In this document: piece after piece, positions 17,434 to 26,608 of the stretch
Layout: every line of letters starts with the position of its first letter
How positions within the stretch are numbered: the first letter of the stretch is position 1
Source of the DNA: Phycisphaerales bacterium
GTDB taxonomy: Bacteria > Planctomycetota > Phycisphaerae > Phycisphaerales > SM1A02
Reading direction: 5' to 3'
NCBI GenBank assembly: GCA_029246705.1
Contig: JAQWMQ010000008.1
Location: forward strand, 248,001-312,000
DNA: 64,000 nucleotides
Position numbers and translations under genes: made by a program
Notes under the pieces: generated by a model
Databases searched by the model: none
Told to the model about the DNA's origin: nothing
The model's input: the letters and a program-made list of their open reading frames with translations, nothing else

Positions 17434-17906
17434 GAGGAGCTTTCCGCGAGATTCCGGGGAAGCCGCATGTACTCGATCCCCGATTCGGCGAAGACTCCCA
17501 CTGACTTCTCGATACTCTCGAGCCAGCGATCGTCCGAACTCTCGAGTTCATGGGTGATGACCGCGCTGATTCCCGCTTGGACGATCGTGATCGCGCAGTT
17601 CACACAGGGACTGAACGAGGAATACATCGTGCAGCCGATCGGGGAGACGCCATTGCGTGCACACTGGATCAGTGCATTGAGTTCCGCATGCACCACGAAG
17701 TCGTACTTGTTCGGACGCTGCAGCCTGTCGTCGGTGTCCTCGAATCCCCTCGGAAGTCCGTTGAAACCGGTGGCGACGATCTGTCGGTTCGGAGTGACGA
17801 TCAGTGCGCCGACGCCGCGGCTCGGGTCCTTGCTCCAGCTGGCGATGACGTCAGTGAGCTGCAGGAAGCGATGATGCCATTTTGGAGAGCGTGTTGAGTC
17901 GGACAT
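17430..17906 (-). CDS. Deoxycytidylate (dCMP) deaminase family protein
   Basis: 158 residues. Zinc-dependent deaminase motifs are HAELNALI (His73, catalytic Glu75) and SFSPCVNC (Cys101, Cys104). The family converts dCMP to dUMP for thymidylate synthesis; ComEB is the close bacterial relative. Thymidylate kinase is also in this window but 18 kb away. The start at 17906 has a TACACT box 7 bases upstream and no Shine-Dalgarno sequence. The frame is open further upstream, but that part overlaps the FAH gene. The SGNH hydrolase gene is coupled downstream. Confidence 0.88.
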   Translation of the reverse strand: MSDSTRSPKWHHRFLQLTDVIASWSKDPSRGVGALIVTPNRQIVATGFNGLPRGFEDTDDRLQRPNKYDFVVHAELNALIQCARNGVSPIGCTMYSSFSPCVNCAITIVQAGISAVITHELESSDDRWLESIEKSVGVFAESGIEYMRLPRNLAESSS

Positions 17907-17913
17907 GGTCTCG

Positions 17914-17919
17914 AGTGTA
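17914..17919 (-). promoter_or_regulatory. -10-like box of the dCMP deaminase gene
   Basis: TACACT on the minus strand, 7 bases before the ATG. It separates this gene from the catabolic operon that ends at 17978. Confidence 0.5.
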
Positions 17920-17977
17920 CCGAGTTCCGGCGGTGCGTCCGTGGGCACGCTGTTCCACGTGTGTTGGATGGGGATTA

Positions 17978-18853
17978 CTACTCGATGGTGTTGTGGAGTT
18001 CGCCGATTCCCTCGATCCGGACCGTCATGCGATCGCCGGAGCCGAGGTAGACGGGAGGCGTCATCGCAAAGCCGCAACCCGGGGGGGTGCCGGTGGCGAT
18101 CAGGTCGCCGGGCTCGAGGGTCGCGAAGCTCGTGATGTGGGCGATGATGGTTCTGACGTCGAAGATCATCTTCCCGGTATTGGATTCCTGCATCACCGAA
18201 TCGTTCAGGATCATCTGCATGCCCAGCCCCTGGGGGTCGGGGATCCTGCTGGTGGTCACGATCTCCGGGCCGATCGGGCAGAATCCGTCGCAGCTCTTGC
18301 CTCGCTGCCACTGACCATCCGCGAACTGGAAGTCCCGCGCGGACACGTCGTTCACACAGGTGTATCCCAGCACCGATTCAAGAGCGTTCTCCCTCGTGGA
18401 GTCGCTGGTCCTTCTTCCGATGACCACGCCCAGTTCCGCCTCGAAGTCGACCTCGTCGCTGCCCGGGGGAATCCTGATCGAGGCGCCCGGATCATTGATC
18501 GTGGTGGAGAACTTGCTGAAGATCAGCGGCTCCTCGGGCAGCGCCATGGTGCTCTCGAGTGCATGATCCTCGTAGTTCAGCCCGACGCAGATCACCTTTC
18601 CGGGTCGTTGCACGGGAGCGAGCACCACCACGTCTTCGGCGGAGTGGACGGGCAGTGAGCCCTCGCCTTGCTCCGCCTTCTTCACTGCCGCTCCCAGGCA
18701 ACGGATGAATTCCCCCTCGAGATCGAAGAGCTCGTGTGCGCAGGCGGGCGGGTTCCAGCTCGAGGCGTCCAGGTAGGAGCCGTCCTCGAGACGTGCGCCC
18801 ATCCGTCCTTCTTCACCCGGGGTCCCGGACAGCCTGAACCTGACGATTCTCAT
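17978..18853 (-). CDS. FAH-family hydrolase, probably 2,4-diketo-3-deoxy-sugar-acid hydrolase
   Basis: 291 residues of the fumarylacetoacetate hydrolase fold. Metal ligands and the core motif are in DEVDFEAELGVVIGRR, followed by YTCVNDVSARDFQ, RGKSCDGFCPIGPE and PGDLIATGTPPGCGF. The blocks GKSCDxFxPIGP and DPQGLGM with NTGKMIFDV resemble the enzymes that split 2,4-diketo-3-deoxy-L-fuconate or rhamnonate into pyruvate and L-lactate. Its ATG overlaps the lutC stop (ATGA), and LutABC would oxidise the lactate made. Alternatives are other FAH hydrolases such as ureidoglycolate lyase-like or acylpyruvase enzymes. It is the last gene of the leftward operon. Confidence 0.82.
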   Translation of the reverse strand: MRIVRFRLSGTPGEEGRMGARLEDGSYLDASSWNPPACAHELFDLEGEFIRCLGAAVKKAEQGEGSLPVHSAEDVVVLAPVQRPGKVICVGLNYEDHALESTMALPEEPLIFSKFSTTINDPGASIRIPPGSDEVDFEAELGVVIGRRTSDSTRENALESVLGYTCVNDVSARDFQFADGQWQRGKSCDGFCPIGPEIVTTSRIPDPQGLGMQMILNDSVMQESNTGKMIFDVRTIIAHITSFATLEPGDLIATGTPPGCGFAMTPPVYLGSGDRMTVRIEGIGELHNTIE

Positions 18854-19518
18854 GATGGGTGATCCTCTTCCTGGGTGTCTTCGATGAGCAGGATGTCAAG
18901 GAGTGCAGGCCCGTGGATCCCGATCACCAGGGTCTGTTCGATGTCGGCGGTCCGAGAGGGCCCGCTCACGAAGGTGATCGTTGCCGGCTGGGAATCGGAC
19001 GCCAGGTGTTCAATGGCTTCGGCCAGGGTCCCGACCAATTGCGAAACAGCCAGCACTGCAACGTGGTGGGGTGGCAGCAGCGCCGCCAGCCTGCCGTGGT
19101 CGTCCTCGGGGGCGAGCATGAGGGTGCCGTGTTCGGCGATGGCCAGACGAACCCCGGTGAGCCCCATGTCCGCCTCGGCGATCGCATCCTGGTTGTCCTC
19201 GGGATCGACCACGACGTGCCTGCCGAGCACCCTGGAGGAGATCGCGCGGGCAATGGGATCCCTGCTCACGGCCAGTGACTCCGTCTTTCCGGCGCGGATC
19301 AGGGTTTCAAGCTGTCGGGCAGCAGAGTCGATGTTCGCGAGGCGGTGAACCCGACCGGACACCGCTTCGACTTCCTCGATGAACCTTCCTATCAACGTCT
19401 CTTGGGTTCCCTCGAGGCGTGGCCTTGAAAGCTCCGGCAGTGTGCATGCACTTTTCGCGTCCCCGGTGGACTCAAGTGCCTTGCGCACGGCATTCAGGAT
19501 GTTCTCGCGGTCGCTCAT
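18850..19518 (-). CDS. lutC: L-lactate utilization protein LutC
   Basis: 222-residue LUD-domain protein. Typical features are the C-terminal AEADMGLTGVRLAIAEHGTL region (about residues 130-150) and FVSGPSRTADIEQTLVIGIHGP near the end. With LutA and LutB it forms an iron-sulfur complex that oxidises L-lactate to pyruvate. The start at 19518 overlaps the lutB stop by four bases, and its stop overlaps the FAH gene by four bases, so the block is translated together. The long frame upstream of this start is an alternative reading of lutB. Confidence 0.92.
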   Translation of the reverse strand: MSDRENILNAVRKALESTGDAKSACTLPELSRPRLEGTQETLIGRFIEEVEAVSGRVHRLANIDSAARQLETLIRAGKTESLAVSRDPIARAISSRVLGRHVVVDPEDNQDAIAEADMGLTGVRLAIAEHGTLMLAPEDDHGRLAALLPPHHVAVLAVSQLVGTLAEAIEHLASDSQPATITFVSGPSRTADIEQTLVIGIHGPALLDILLIEDTQEEDHPS

Positions 19519-20972
19519 CGGTTCGCTTCCGTTCTTCTTCGCCACCGTGCACGGAAACTGCCGCCCTCGGGTCGAGGAACGCTGCGCGTGGATCTCCAGG
19601 CCGACAACGGGGGAATGAAACGATCGAAGAGGCTGGTGTGAGAGGCGATGAGGGCCATCGTTCGCACCAGTGCCCCGCTCATCCGATACTTGCGTGGTGA
19701 CTGCATCAACGAGGACCATCGGCGGAACGCCGGGGATTCCCGTTTCATCTTGAGTTCGGTTTCCTGGTCGCGTTGCCCTTCGCCGTGTTCCGCGATCTCC
19801 TCGCGAAGGTCCAGAAGAATCCCGGGAATGTCGATCTTGACCGGGCACACGTCCTTGCACGCCCCGCACAGGCTCGACGCGAAGGGGAGTTGGGAGGCTT
19901 TGTGGAGACCTGCAACCTGGGGGGTGAAGATCGACCCGATCGGTCCTGGATAGACCGAACCGTAGGCATGTCCTCCGATCTGCCGGTACACCGGACAGAT
20001 GTTGAGGCAGGCTCCGCATCGAATGCATTGAAGCGTCTGCCGCCTTTTTTCAGAGGCAAGAAGTTTGGTCCGACCGTTGTCGACCAGGACCATGTGCATG
20101 TCGCGGGGCCCGTCCTCGTCGGGGGATCTCCTGGGGCCGCAGAAGAGGTTCTGATAGGTGGTCACGACTTGTCCGGTGCCGCTTCTTCCGATCATCCGAA
20201 GGAAGAGATCGAGATCCGCGAGTCTGGGAACGATCTTCTCGATGCCCGATACCGCGATGTGAACCCGAGGGAGCGATGTGGTGAGCCTCTGGTTGCCTTC
20301 GTTCTCGAGCACCAGGAAGGAGCCGGTTTCCGCGACGAGGTAGTTCACGCCGGTGATGCCCACGTCCGCGCGCAGGAACGCCTGCCTGAGAACTTCTCGT
20401 GCGACCATGGTCATGGATTCCGCATCGGTTGGAATCTTGCGCCCGAGCGTCTCCTCGAAGAGTCGATGTATCGACTCACGTGTGTGATGAATCGCCGGAG
20501 CGACGATGTGCGAGGGTGTCTCCCCTGCGATCTGGACGATCCACTCCCCGAGGTCCGATTCGACCACCTCCAGGCCGGCGGCCTCGAGAGTGTGATTCAA
20601 CCCGATCTCCTCGGTGACCATGCTCTTGCTCTTGATCACCGAACGAGCTTCGGCATCGGCGCAGATCTCGTTCACCAACCTGCATGCATTCTCGGCATCC
20701 TCGGCCCAGTGCACCTGGATTCCGTTCTTAACGGCGTTGCGCTCGAAGAGTTCAAGCTGCTCCCCGAGATTCTCCAGGGTCCAGGTCTTGATGGCACTGG
20801 CCTGATCCCGCATCGACTCCCAGTCATCGGCGATCCGTTGGATTGCACGATCCCTCTTGGAGTTGGATTGTTCCTGGGCACGAGCAAGTGCGCCTCGAAG
20901 TTCGACGTTGGCAATCGCTTCACGGGCGTCAGACTTGAAATGGCTGGAGCGAATGTCGTGGATCGTGCTCAT
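19515..20972 (-). CDS. lutB: L-lactate utilization iron-sulfur protein LutB
   Basis: 485 residues. The N-terminal LUD-type domain contains TEEIGLNHTLEAAGLEVVE and LRADVGITGVNYLVAETGS. A two-cluster ferredoxin region follows with CIRCGACLNICPVY and SSLCGACKDVCPVKIDIPG (near residues 310-385). The C-terminal segment is helical. It is the electron-transferring subunit of the LutABC lactate oxidase. Starts at ATG 20972, overlapping the lutA stop, and ends within the first codons of lutC. Confidence 0.94.
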   Translation of the reverse strand: MSTIHDIRSSHFKSDAREAIANVELRGALARAQEQSNSKRDRAIQRIADDWESMRDQASAIKTWTLENLGEQLELFERNAVKNGIQVHWAEDAENACRLVNEICADAEARSVIKSKSMVTEEIGLNHTLEAAGLEVVESDLGEWIVQIAGETPSHIVAPAIHHTRESIHRLFEETLGRKIPTDAESMTMVAREVLRQAFLRADVGITGVNYLVAETGSFLVLENEGNQRLTTSLPRVHIAVSGIEKIVPRLADLDLFLRMIGRSGTGQVVTTYQNLFCGPRRSPDEDGPRDMHMVLVDNGRTKLLASEKRRQTLQCIRCGACLNICPVYRQIGGHAYGSVYPGPIGSIFTPQVAGLHKASQLPFASSLCGACKDVCPVKIDIPGILLDLREEIAEHGEGQRDQETELKMKRESPAFRRWSSLMQSPRKYRMSGALVRTMALIASHTSLFDRFIPPLSAWRSTRSVPRPEGGSFRARWRRRTEANR

Positions 20973-21712
20973 GATCCGGCGTCCCGCTCCACCAGCAGTT
21001 GAGCCAGATGAAGTGCCTTGACGCGTGAGTTGGTGGCCTGCAGCCTGCCTTCGAGCTGCATCAGGCAGGAGACGTCACCGGACACGACCGCATCGACGCC
21101 AGATGCATCGATCTCCTCGATCTTGTCATCCGCCATCGCACCGGAGATGAGCGGGTAGTTCACGCTGAAGGTTCCGCCGAAGCCGCAACATCGGTCACAG
21201 CTGGCGCATTCCTTGACCTCAAGCCCCTTGACCTTCGCGAGAAGACGTCTCGGTTGGTCACGGATGCCCAGGTCCCTCAGGCCGTGGCAGGCATCATGAA
21301 GGGTGATCGTTCCCTTCCAACTCGACTCCAGGTCGTCGATCTTCATCTCGTCGATCAGGAACTGCGTCAGTTCCCAGGTGCGTTCCGCGACTCTGCGTGC
21401 CTTCTCGCTTCGAACCGGATCATCCGCGAGGAGTTCCGATGAATGGGCGATCATCGCGCTGCATGAACCCGAGGGACAGACGATCGCATCGCCTCCCTCA
21501 TCGAGCCATTCGGCAAGTAGGTCGATGGTTCGAGCCACGACCGCCTTGGCCTCCTCGTGGTGACCGGAGTTGAATGCGGGTTGTCCACAGCAGGTCTGGC
21601 GATCGTCGAATTCAACCGTGCATCCGCATCGTTCGAGTATCTCGACGGTCGCCTCGCCCACCGATGGGCGAAATTGATCGACAAGGCAGGTCACGAAGAG
21701 TTGCACGCGCAT
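20969..21712 (-). CDS. lutA: L-lactate utilization protein LutA (CCG-domain)
   Basis: 247 residues with two cysteine-rich CCG domains. The first has VTCLVDQFRP and TCCGQPAFNSG; the second has LHDACHGLRDLG and CDRCCGFGGTFSVNYPL. These bind an iron-sulfur or heterodisulfide-type cluster in the lactate-oxidising complex. The ATG at 21712 is preferred, as it begins MRVQLFVTCLVD like other LutA proteins. The longer frame overlaps the dehydrogenase gene. It is 10 bases downstream of that gene and four-base-coupled to lutB. Confidence 0.94.
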   Translation of the reverse strand: MRVQLFVTCLVDQFRPSVGEATVEILERCGCTVEFDDRQTCCGQPAFNSGHHEEAKAVVARTIDLLAEWLDEGGDAIVCPSGSCSAMIAHSSELLADDPVRSEKARRVAERTWELTQFLIDEMKIDDLESSWKGTITLHDACHGLRDLGIRDQPRRLLAKVKGLEVKECASCDRCCGFGGTFSVNYPLISGAMADDKIEEIDASGVDAVVSGDVSCLMQLEGRLQATNSRVKALHLAQLLVERDAGS

Positions 21713-21722
21713 GATGGTGTTT

Positions 21723-22898
21723 TCAGTGCTTCCCGCCGGGCCTGACCACGCCCTTGAGGTAGTCGGTTCCGGCCATTTCAGATTCGAGCACTTCCTGAAG
21801 TCGATCCAGATCATCGTACTCGTGGGTCAGAAGTGTTTCCGCCTCAATAGTACCGTTCTCGATCAGTTGAAGTGCCTCGCGGTAGATCAAAGGTCGCCCA
21901 TCCGAGTCAAAGCCACCGCTGGCGCCGGCCGGTGTCACCAGAACCGGTTCCCGCCACTGCAGTGCGTTGAGCAGCTCCATCGAGGCTCCGCGTCGTCCGT
22001 AGCCGTACATGATGATTCCAGCCTGCTTTCGGATCCAGGTCGGAACATCCTTCCAGATCGAACCGGCTCCGCAGGCGTCGATCACCAGTTCGGCACGGCG
22101 CCCATTGGAATGCTCGAGTATCGCTTCCTCGACCACCTGGGTCGGTATGTCGACGGCGATTGCACCCGAACTCGTCGCGATGGCTCGTTTGTACTCGGAC
22201 TGGTCCGAGAGGATGATCGTCCCCTCGAAACCGATTTTCCGGCGCAGCAGTTGCAGGAACAACTGACCCGCTGGTCCGCCACCCGCGATGACCACGGTCC
22301 TGATGCGTTCGTTCGGTTCCTCGGCATGAAACCTGTAGCGGGCACCCGAACGTTCAAACCGATCAATCGCTCGCAGAATGCACGCGGTGGGTTCGGTGAG
22401 AGTCGCGGCCGCGAACGAAAGATCGCTTTCGATTCGAATGGCGTTGATCGCAGGCAAGGCGATGTACTCGGCGAATCCTCCCGGAAGCCCGGTGATCCCG
22501 TGTTCCGCGTATTCCTCGCAGAGGTGGCTCGAACCGCTTGCGCAGTATTCACACCGCGGTTCGCGGGCGGATGAGACGCAGTTGATGCCCTGGTCGAGCA
22601 CCACGCGATCGCCGATCTTGAGGTCCTCGACCGCGCTGCCGATCTCCTGGATGGTCCCGGTCATCTCGTGGCCGAGGATCTGGGGTTGAATCGTGAGTGG
22701 AACCGGTCGACCCTCGCGGTCGAGATTCCAATTGCCCTCCCCGGTGAATATGTGGAAGTCGGAACCGCAGATACCACAGGCGGCGATCCTCACGAGCACG
22801 TCCCGGTCACCGGGCACGGGCCTGTCCACCGTTCGGGTCTCGATTCGACCGACATCGACAAGTGCCGAAGCGCGCATCGTGTTTCCGGGCGTCGTCAT
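21723..22898 (-). CDS. Zinc-type medium-chain dehydrogenase
   Basis: 391 residues of the MDR alcohol/sugar dehydrogenase family. The catalytic-zinc region is CGICGSDFHIFTG then ILGHEMTG. Structural-zinc cysteines are in CVSSAREPRCEYCASGSSHLC. The nucleotide-binding Rossmann motif is VVIAGGGPAGQL. The closest characterised relatives oxidise polyols, threonine or sugars such as L-fucose. In this cluster it probably oxidises a sugar or a keto-deoxy acid. Its ATG overlaps the stop of the SDR gene (ATGA). Confidence 0.88.
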   Translation of the reverse strand: MTTPGNTMRASALVDVGRIETRTVDRPVPGDRDVLVRIAACGICGSDFHIFTGEGNWNLDREGRPVPLTIQPQILGHEMTGTIQEIGSAVEDLKIGDRVVLDQGINCVSSAREPRCEYCASGSSHLCEEYAEHGITGLPGGFAEYIALPAINAIRIESDLSFAAATLTEPTACILRAIDRFERSGARYRFHAEEPNERIRTVVIAGGGPAGQLFLQLLRRKIGFEGTIILSDQSEYKRAIATSSGAIAVDIPTQVVEEAILEHSNGRRAELVIDACGAGSIWKDVPTWIRKQAGIIMYGYGRRGASMELLNALQWREPVLVTPAGASGGFDSDGRPLIYREALQLIENGTIEAETLLTHEYDDLDRLQEVLESEMAGTDYLKGVVRPGGKH

Positions 22899-23905
22899 GC
22901 TTCGCCCGCTCCCCGCGCGAGGTCGGGGAGATCCCGCAGGTCGAGACGCCCCTCTCGTTCAAGTCGTTCGAAGGTCGCCATGGTCCGCCGGACTCCTTCG
23001 CTGAGGGGCGTGCGCTGGGCGTAACCGGTCGACGAGCGCAACGCCTGGTCGTCGAGATTGGGTGCTATGGGGATGACGCCGCCGCTGCAGTCGATCAAAC
23101 CGCGACGTTCACCGGCAAGCTCGTCCTCGATCAGTTCACCGCAGGACTCGAATGTCGTCGATTCCCCCGAGATGTTGAACACATGGGCGCCCTCGCTGAT
23201 CGCGTCCGCAGAGGCGATGAACGCACGGGCTGCATCCTCCACGTAGAGAAAGTCACTTGGACCGACGAGAGGCATGGTGAATTCCGCTCCCAGGACCGCT
23301 GACTTCATCGCGGTGGTGGGTGCACTGGTCATTCCCTGGTCACGTCCCGGACCGTATATCGTCAGTGGTCGCAGTCCTGCGCTGGGCACCTGGTGATCGT
23401 TCCAGTAGATGTCCGCATTGCCCTCGTTGGCAAGCTTGAAGACTCCGTAGTGCGTCTTCGGATCGATGTATTCATTCTCCTTGACTGCACGGTCCGCTGG
23501 TGCGGGTCCGTAGACCGCCGCACTCGACGCGTAGGTCACGTTGGACGTCCCGGCCTCTCGCGCAGCTTCGAAGACGTTGAGAGTCCCCCCGACGTTCACG
23601 CGTGCTCCGAGGATCGGGTTGGCGCGGCAGGTCGGAACCTGCACACCGGCAAGGTGGATGATCGCATCGGGGCGTGCGGCCCGTACCGCTGCACGAACAT
23701 CCTCGAGATCACCGACATCCCCCGTACGTTCACTGATCCTGGCATGAATCTCCGGCAGACGATCGACCTCGAAAAGTGAATCAAGACGGTGCCGGCCACT
23801 TTCCAGGTCGAGTGTCGTGACCTCGTCATCCCGATCGAGAAGGATCTTCACGATCCAGGCTCCGATGCATCCGTTGGCTCCGGTGACGAGATATCTGCGG
23901 TTCAT
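22895..23905 (-). CDS. NAD-dependent epimerase/dehydratase (extended SDR)
   Basis: 336 residues. The nucleotide-binding motif TGANGCIGAW is at residue 8, followed by the SSAAVYG strand and the catalytic pair in THYGVFKLA (Tyr, Lys four residues later). Extended SDRs of this type act on nucleotide sugars or, in catabolic clusters, oxidise sugar acids (for example uronate dehydrogenase-like enzymes). First gene of the leftward operon; its promoter must lie in the 146 bases it shares with the ABC transporter operon. Exact substrate not visible. Confidence 0.85.
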   Translation of the reverse strand: MNRRYLVTGANGCIGAWIVKILLDRDDEVTTLDLESGRHRLDSLFEVDRLPEIHARISERTGDVGDLEDVRAAVRAARPDAIIHLAGVQVPTCRANPILGARVNVGGTLNVFEAAREAGTSNVTYASSAAVYGPAPADRAVKENEYIDPKTHYGVFKLANEGNADIYWNDHQVPSAGLRPLTIYGPGRDQGMTSAPTTAMKSAVLGAEFTMPLVGPSDFLYVEDAARAFIASADAISEGAHVFNISGESTTFESCGELIEDELAGERRGLIDCSGGVIPIAPNLDDQALRSSTGYAQRTPLSEGVRRTMATFERLEREGRLDLRDLPDLARGAGEA

Positions 23906-24051
23906 GGCGCTCCTGTCGGTTCAAGGATGCCGTCCAACCTATCGACTGCGATCCGACCGGGGAAGCCGCGACGCAGAATCGCTCGAAGGAGTAGGCTGTC
24001 ACTCGTGCTGGAAGCGTTTCGACCGGCACATCAAAGGTTGGAGATTCACCC
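23906..24051. promoter_or_regulatory. Divergent control region of the catabolic cluster
   Basis: 146 bases separating the leftward SDR-lut-FAH operon from the rightward ABC transporter operon, so both promoters and any operator must lie here. TAGGCT at 23992-23997 is a possible -10 for the rightward operon, and GGAG precedes ATG 24052. I see no strong palindrome. No regulator gene is in the cluster itself. Confidence 0.5.
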
Positions 24052-25035
24052 ATGGCACGCATCGGATCCATCGCAGCGTTCGTCCTGCTCCTGCTCGCAC
24101 TCCTGGCGTCGGCTGCTGGTGCAGTGCCTGATCGTGAGCTGACCATCGCAGTCATTCCAAAGGGCACCACCCACGAGTTCTGGAAATCAGTGCACGCGGG
24201 CGCGGTGAAGGCGGCCGGTGAAGGGGGGACTCGCATCCTCTGGAAAGGTCCGGCTCGAGAAGATGCCCGTGCCGACCAGATCAAGGTGGTGGAGGATTTC
24301 GTCACCCGCCGGGTCGACGGCATCGTGATCGCTCCCCTGGATGACATCGCCCTGGTCCGCCCGCTCAAGGAGGCAGTGGAGGAAGGCATCCCCGTGGTGA
24401 TCATCGACAGCGGGATCCGCTGGGACGGCTACCTCGCCTTCGTAGCCACCGACAACTTCCAGGGTGGAGTGCTTGCTGCGAACGAACTCGGCCGCCAGGT
24501 CGGAGGAAAGGGCAAGGTCCTGATGCTCCGGTATGTCGTCGGCTCATCGAGCACGTCCAAGCGTGAAGAAGGTTTCCTCGAGACGATGAAGAAATCCTGG
24601 CCGGACATCAAGGTCGTGTCCAGCAACCAGTACGGCGGGGCCACGCCCGAAGGCTGCCTGAAGGCGGCCGAGAATCTCCTGACCAAGTACGAGGACATCG
24701 ATGGGGCGTTCGCGCCCTGCGAACCGATCAGCGTGGCCTTCATGCAGGCCCTGAAGTCGACCTCGAGGAAATCCCAGGTGAAGCTCGTCGGATTCGATGC
24801 CAGTGAAGTCCTGGTCGCAGGGCTTGAATCCAGCGCGATCGATGCGCTGGTGGTCCAGGACCCGATGGCCATGGGGGACAAGGGCGTCGGTGCCCTGCTC
24901 GCGCACCTTGCGGGCAAGCCGGTCGACCGTTCCATCGATACCGGTTGCCATGTGGTCACTCGGGAGAACATGAAGACGCCCGAGATCGATCGTCTGCTGC
25001 ATCCTCCGCTCAAGAAGTACCTGGGCAACGGTTGA
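24052..25035 (+). CDS. Sugar ABC transporter substrate-binding protein (ribose type)
   Basis: 327 residues with a signal peptide ending near ASAAGAV. The periplasmic binding protein type 1 fold begins ELTIAVIPKGTTHEFWKSVHAG. It continues with the hinge pattern VDGIVIAPLDDIALV and IPVVIIDSG, and the second lobe has VKLVGFDASEVLVAGLESS. This is the RbsB-like family that captures pentoses, hexoses or deoxyhexoses. First gene of the rightward operon, followed by its ATPase 10 bases later. Confidence 0.92.
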   Translation: MARIGSIAAFVLLLLALLASAAGAVPDRELTIAVIPKGTTHEFWKSVHAGAVKAAGEGGTRILWKGPAREDARADQIKVVEDFVTRRVDGIVIAPLDDIALVRPLKEAVEEGIPVVIIDSGIRWDGYLAFVATDNFQGGVLAANELGRQVGGKGKVLMLRYVVGSSSTSKREEGFLETMKKSWPDIKVVSSNQYGGATPEGCLKAAENLLTKYEDIDGAFAPCEPISVAFMQALKSTSRKSQVKLVGFDASEVLVAGLESSAIDALVVQDPMAMGDKGVGALLAHLAGKPVDRSIDTGCHVVTRENMKTPEIDRLLHPPLKKYLGNG

Positions 25036-25045
25036 TCTTCGGATC

Positions 25046-26608
25046 ATGGGCATCTCGATGAATACGAACGCGGCCAGGTTGCGGATGCGAGGCGTCCAGA
25101 AACGCTTCGGGGGCGTGGTCGCTCTCAACGGCGTCACCTTCGAGGTCATGCCGGGTGAAGTCCATGCCCTGGTCGGAGAGAACGGGGCGGGCAAGAGCAC
25201 CCTCATGAAGGTGCTCTCCGGTGCTCATCGGTCCGACGGTGGCGCGATGGAACTGGATGGTCGACCCTACGAACCATCGGGCCCCCGCGATGCGCGTCGA
25301 CGCGGCATCGCCATGATCTACCAGGAACTGACCCTCGCTCCGCATCTCTCGGTCCAGCAGAACGTGATGCTCGGTCGGGAAACCCGTACCGGAGGGAGGT
25401 TCGGGGTGATCCGTTCCGCCGGCATGCGTGCTTCGGTGCGCACCGCGCTCGAACGTCTCGGTCGTCCAGACATCGATCCGCGAACCCCGGTCGCCGAATT
25501 GAGCAGTGGTGAACGCCAGCTCGTCGAGATCGCTCGGGCACTGGTCGAGAATGCACGGGTCGTGGTTCTCGATGAGCCGACGAGTTCGATCGGGCGCCAG
25601 GAGGTGGCGCATCTGTTCGAAGTCGTGCGTCGGCTGCGTGATCAAGGCGTCTCCGTGGTCTACATCAGTCACTTCCTCGAGGAGATCCAGGAACTTGGCG
25701 ACCGCTTCACCGTGCTTCGAGACGGCAGGACCGTGGGTAGTGGCATGGTGAAGGAGACATCGAACTCCGAAATGGTCGAACTGATGCTGGGACGACGCGT
25801 CGAGCAGTTGTATCCGGTTTCATCGCGGACACCCGGTCAACCGGTGCTCGAACTGGATCGATTGTCAGGACGCAATCGTCCCCAAAAAGCAACCTGTTCC
25901 CTGCACCGGGGTGAGATCCTCGGAATTGGTGGACTGGTCGGTGCCGGTCGAAGCGAACTCATTCGAACCATCTTCGGTCTCGACCCGATTCAATCCGGCC
26001 GAATTCGATTCGCGAGCATCACCGGCTCGGAACTGGTCGAGGTGAGCCGAACCACTCCGGGGCGAAGCCTTCGAAGAGGCGTCGGTCTCCTTCCCGAGGA
26101 TAGAAAGCAGGAAGGCCTTGCCCTTCGCCTGCCGATCGCGATCAACACGACGCTTTCCAGGCTGACCGAAGGCAGGGGACTGGGTCGAATCGGTTTCCTG
26201 AAGCGATCGGCACTCGAGCGGTCCACCGACATCATGCGCGATCGACTTCGCATCAGTTCCACCGGGCCGTGGCAGGACACCGGCAGCCTGTCGGGTGGCA
26301 ACCAGCAGAAGGTGGCACTCGCGCGCCTGCTGCATCATGAATGCGACGTGCTCCTGCTCGACGAGCCCACTCGTGGCGTCGATGTCGGAAGCAAGGCACA
26401 GATCTACGGCCTGCTGGACGAGCTCGCATCCGGTGGCACCGCGATCATCGCGGTCTGTTCCTACATACCCGAGCTGCTCGGTCTCTGTGATCGGGTCGCG
26501 GTCATGCACCGTGGCATTCTTGGCAGCCCGCGTCCTGTCGCCGAATGGACCGAGCAGTCGATCCTCGAGGCGGCCCTGGTCGCGGAAGGATCAGGGGTGG
26601 TTGCATGA
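25046..26608 (+). CDS. Sugar ABC transporter ATP-binding protein (two-domain, RbsA-like)
   Basis: 520 residues with two ATPase domains. The first has Walker A GENGAGKST, signature LSSGERQLVEIARAL and Walker B VVVLDEPTSS. The second has the degenerate Walker A GLVGAGRSELIR usual for this family, signature LSGGNQQKVALARLL and Walker B VLLLDEPTRGVD. It powers uptake through the permease encoded next, whose ATG overlaps its stop by four bases (ATGA). ATG 25058 is an alternative start four codons in. Confidence 0.94.
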   Translation: MGISMNTNAARLRMRGVQKRFGGVVALNGVTFEVMPGEVHALVGENGAGKSTLMKVLSGAHRSDGGAMELDGRPYEPSGPRDARRRGIAMIYQELTLAPHLSVQQNVMLGRETRTGGRFGVIRSAGMRASVRTALERLGRPDIDPRTPVAELSSGERQLVEIARALVENARVVVLDEPTSSIGRQEVAHLFEVVRRLRDQGVSVVYISHFLEEIQELGDRFTVLRDGRTVGSGMVKETSNSEMVELMLGRRVEQLYPVSSRTPGQPVLELDRLSGRNRPQKATCSLHRGEILGIGGLVGAGRSELIRTIFGLDPIQSGRIRFASITGSELVEVSRTTPGRSLRRGVGLLPEDRKQEGLALRLPIAINTTLSRLTEGRGLGRIGFLKRSALERSTDIMRDRLRISSTGPWQDTGSLSGGNQQKVALARLLHHECDVLLLDEPTRGVDVGSKAQIYGLLDELASGGTAIIAVCSYIPELLGLCDRVAVMHRGILGSPRPVAEWTEQSILEAALVAEGSGVVA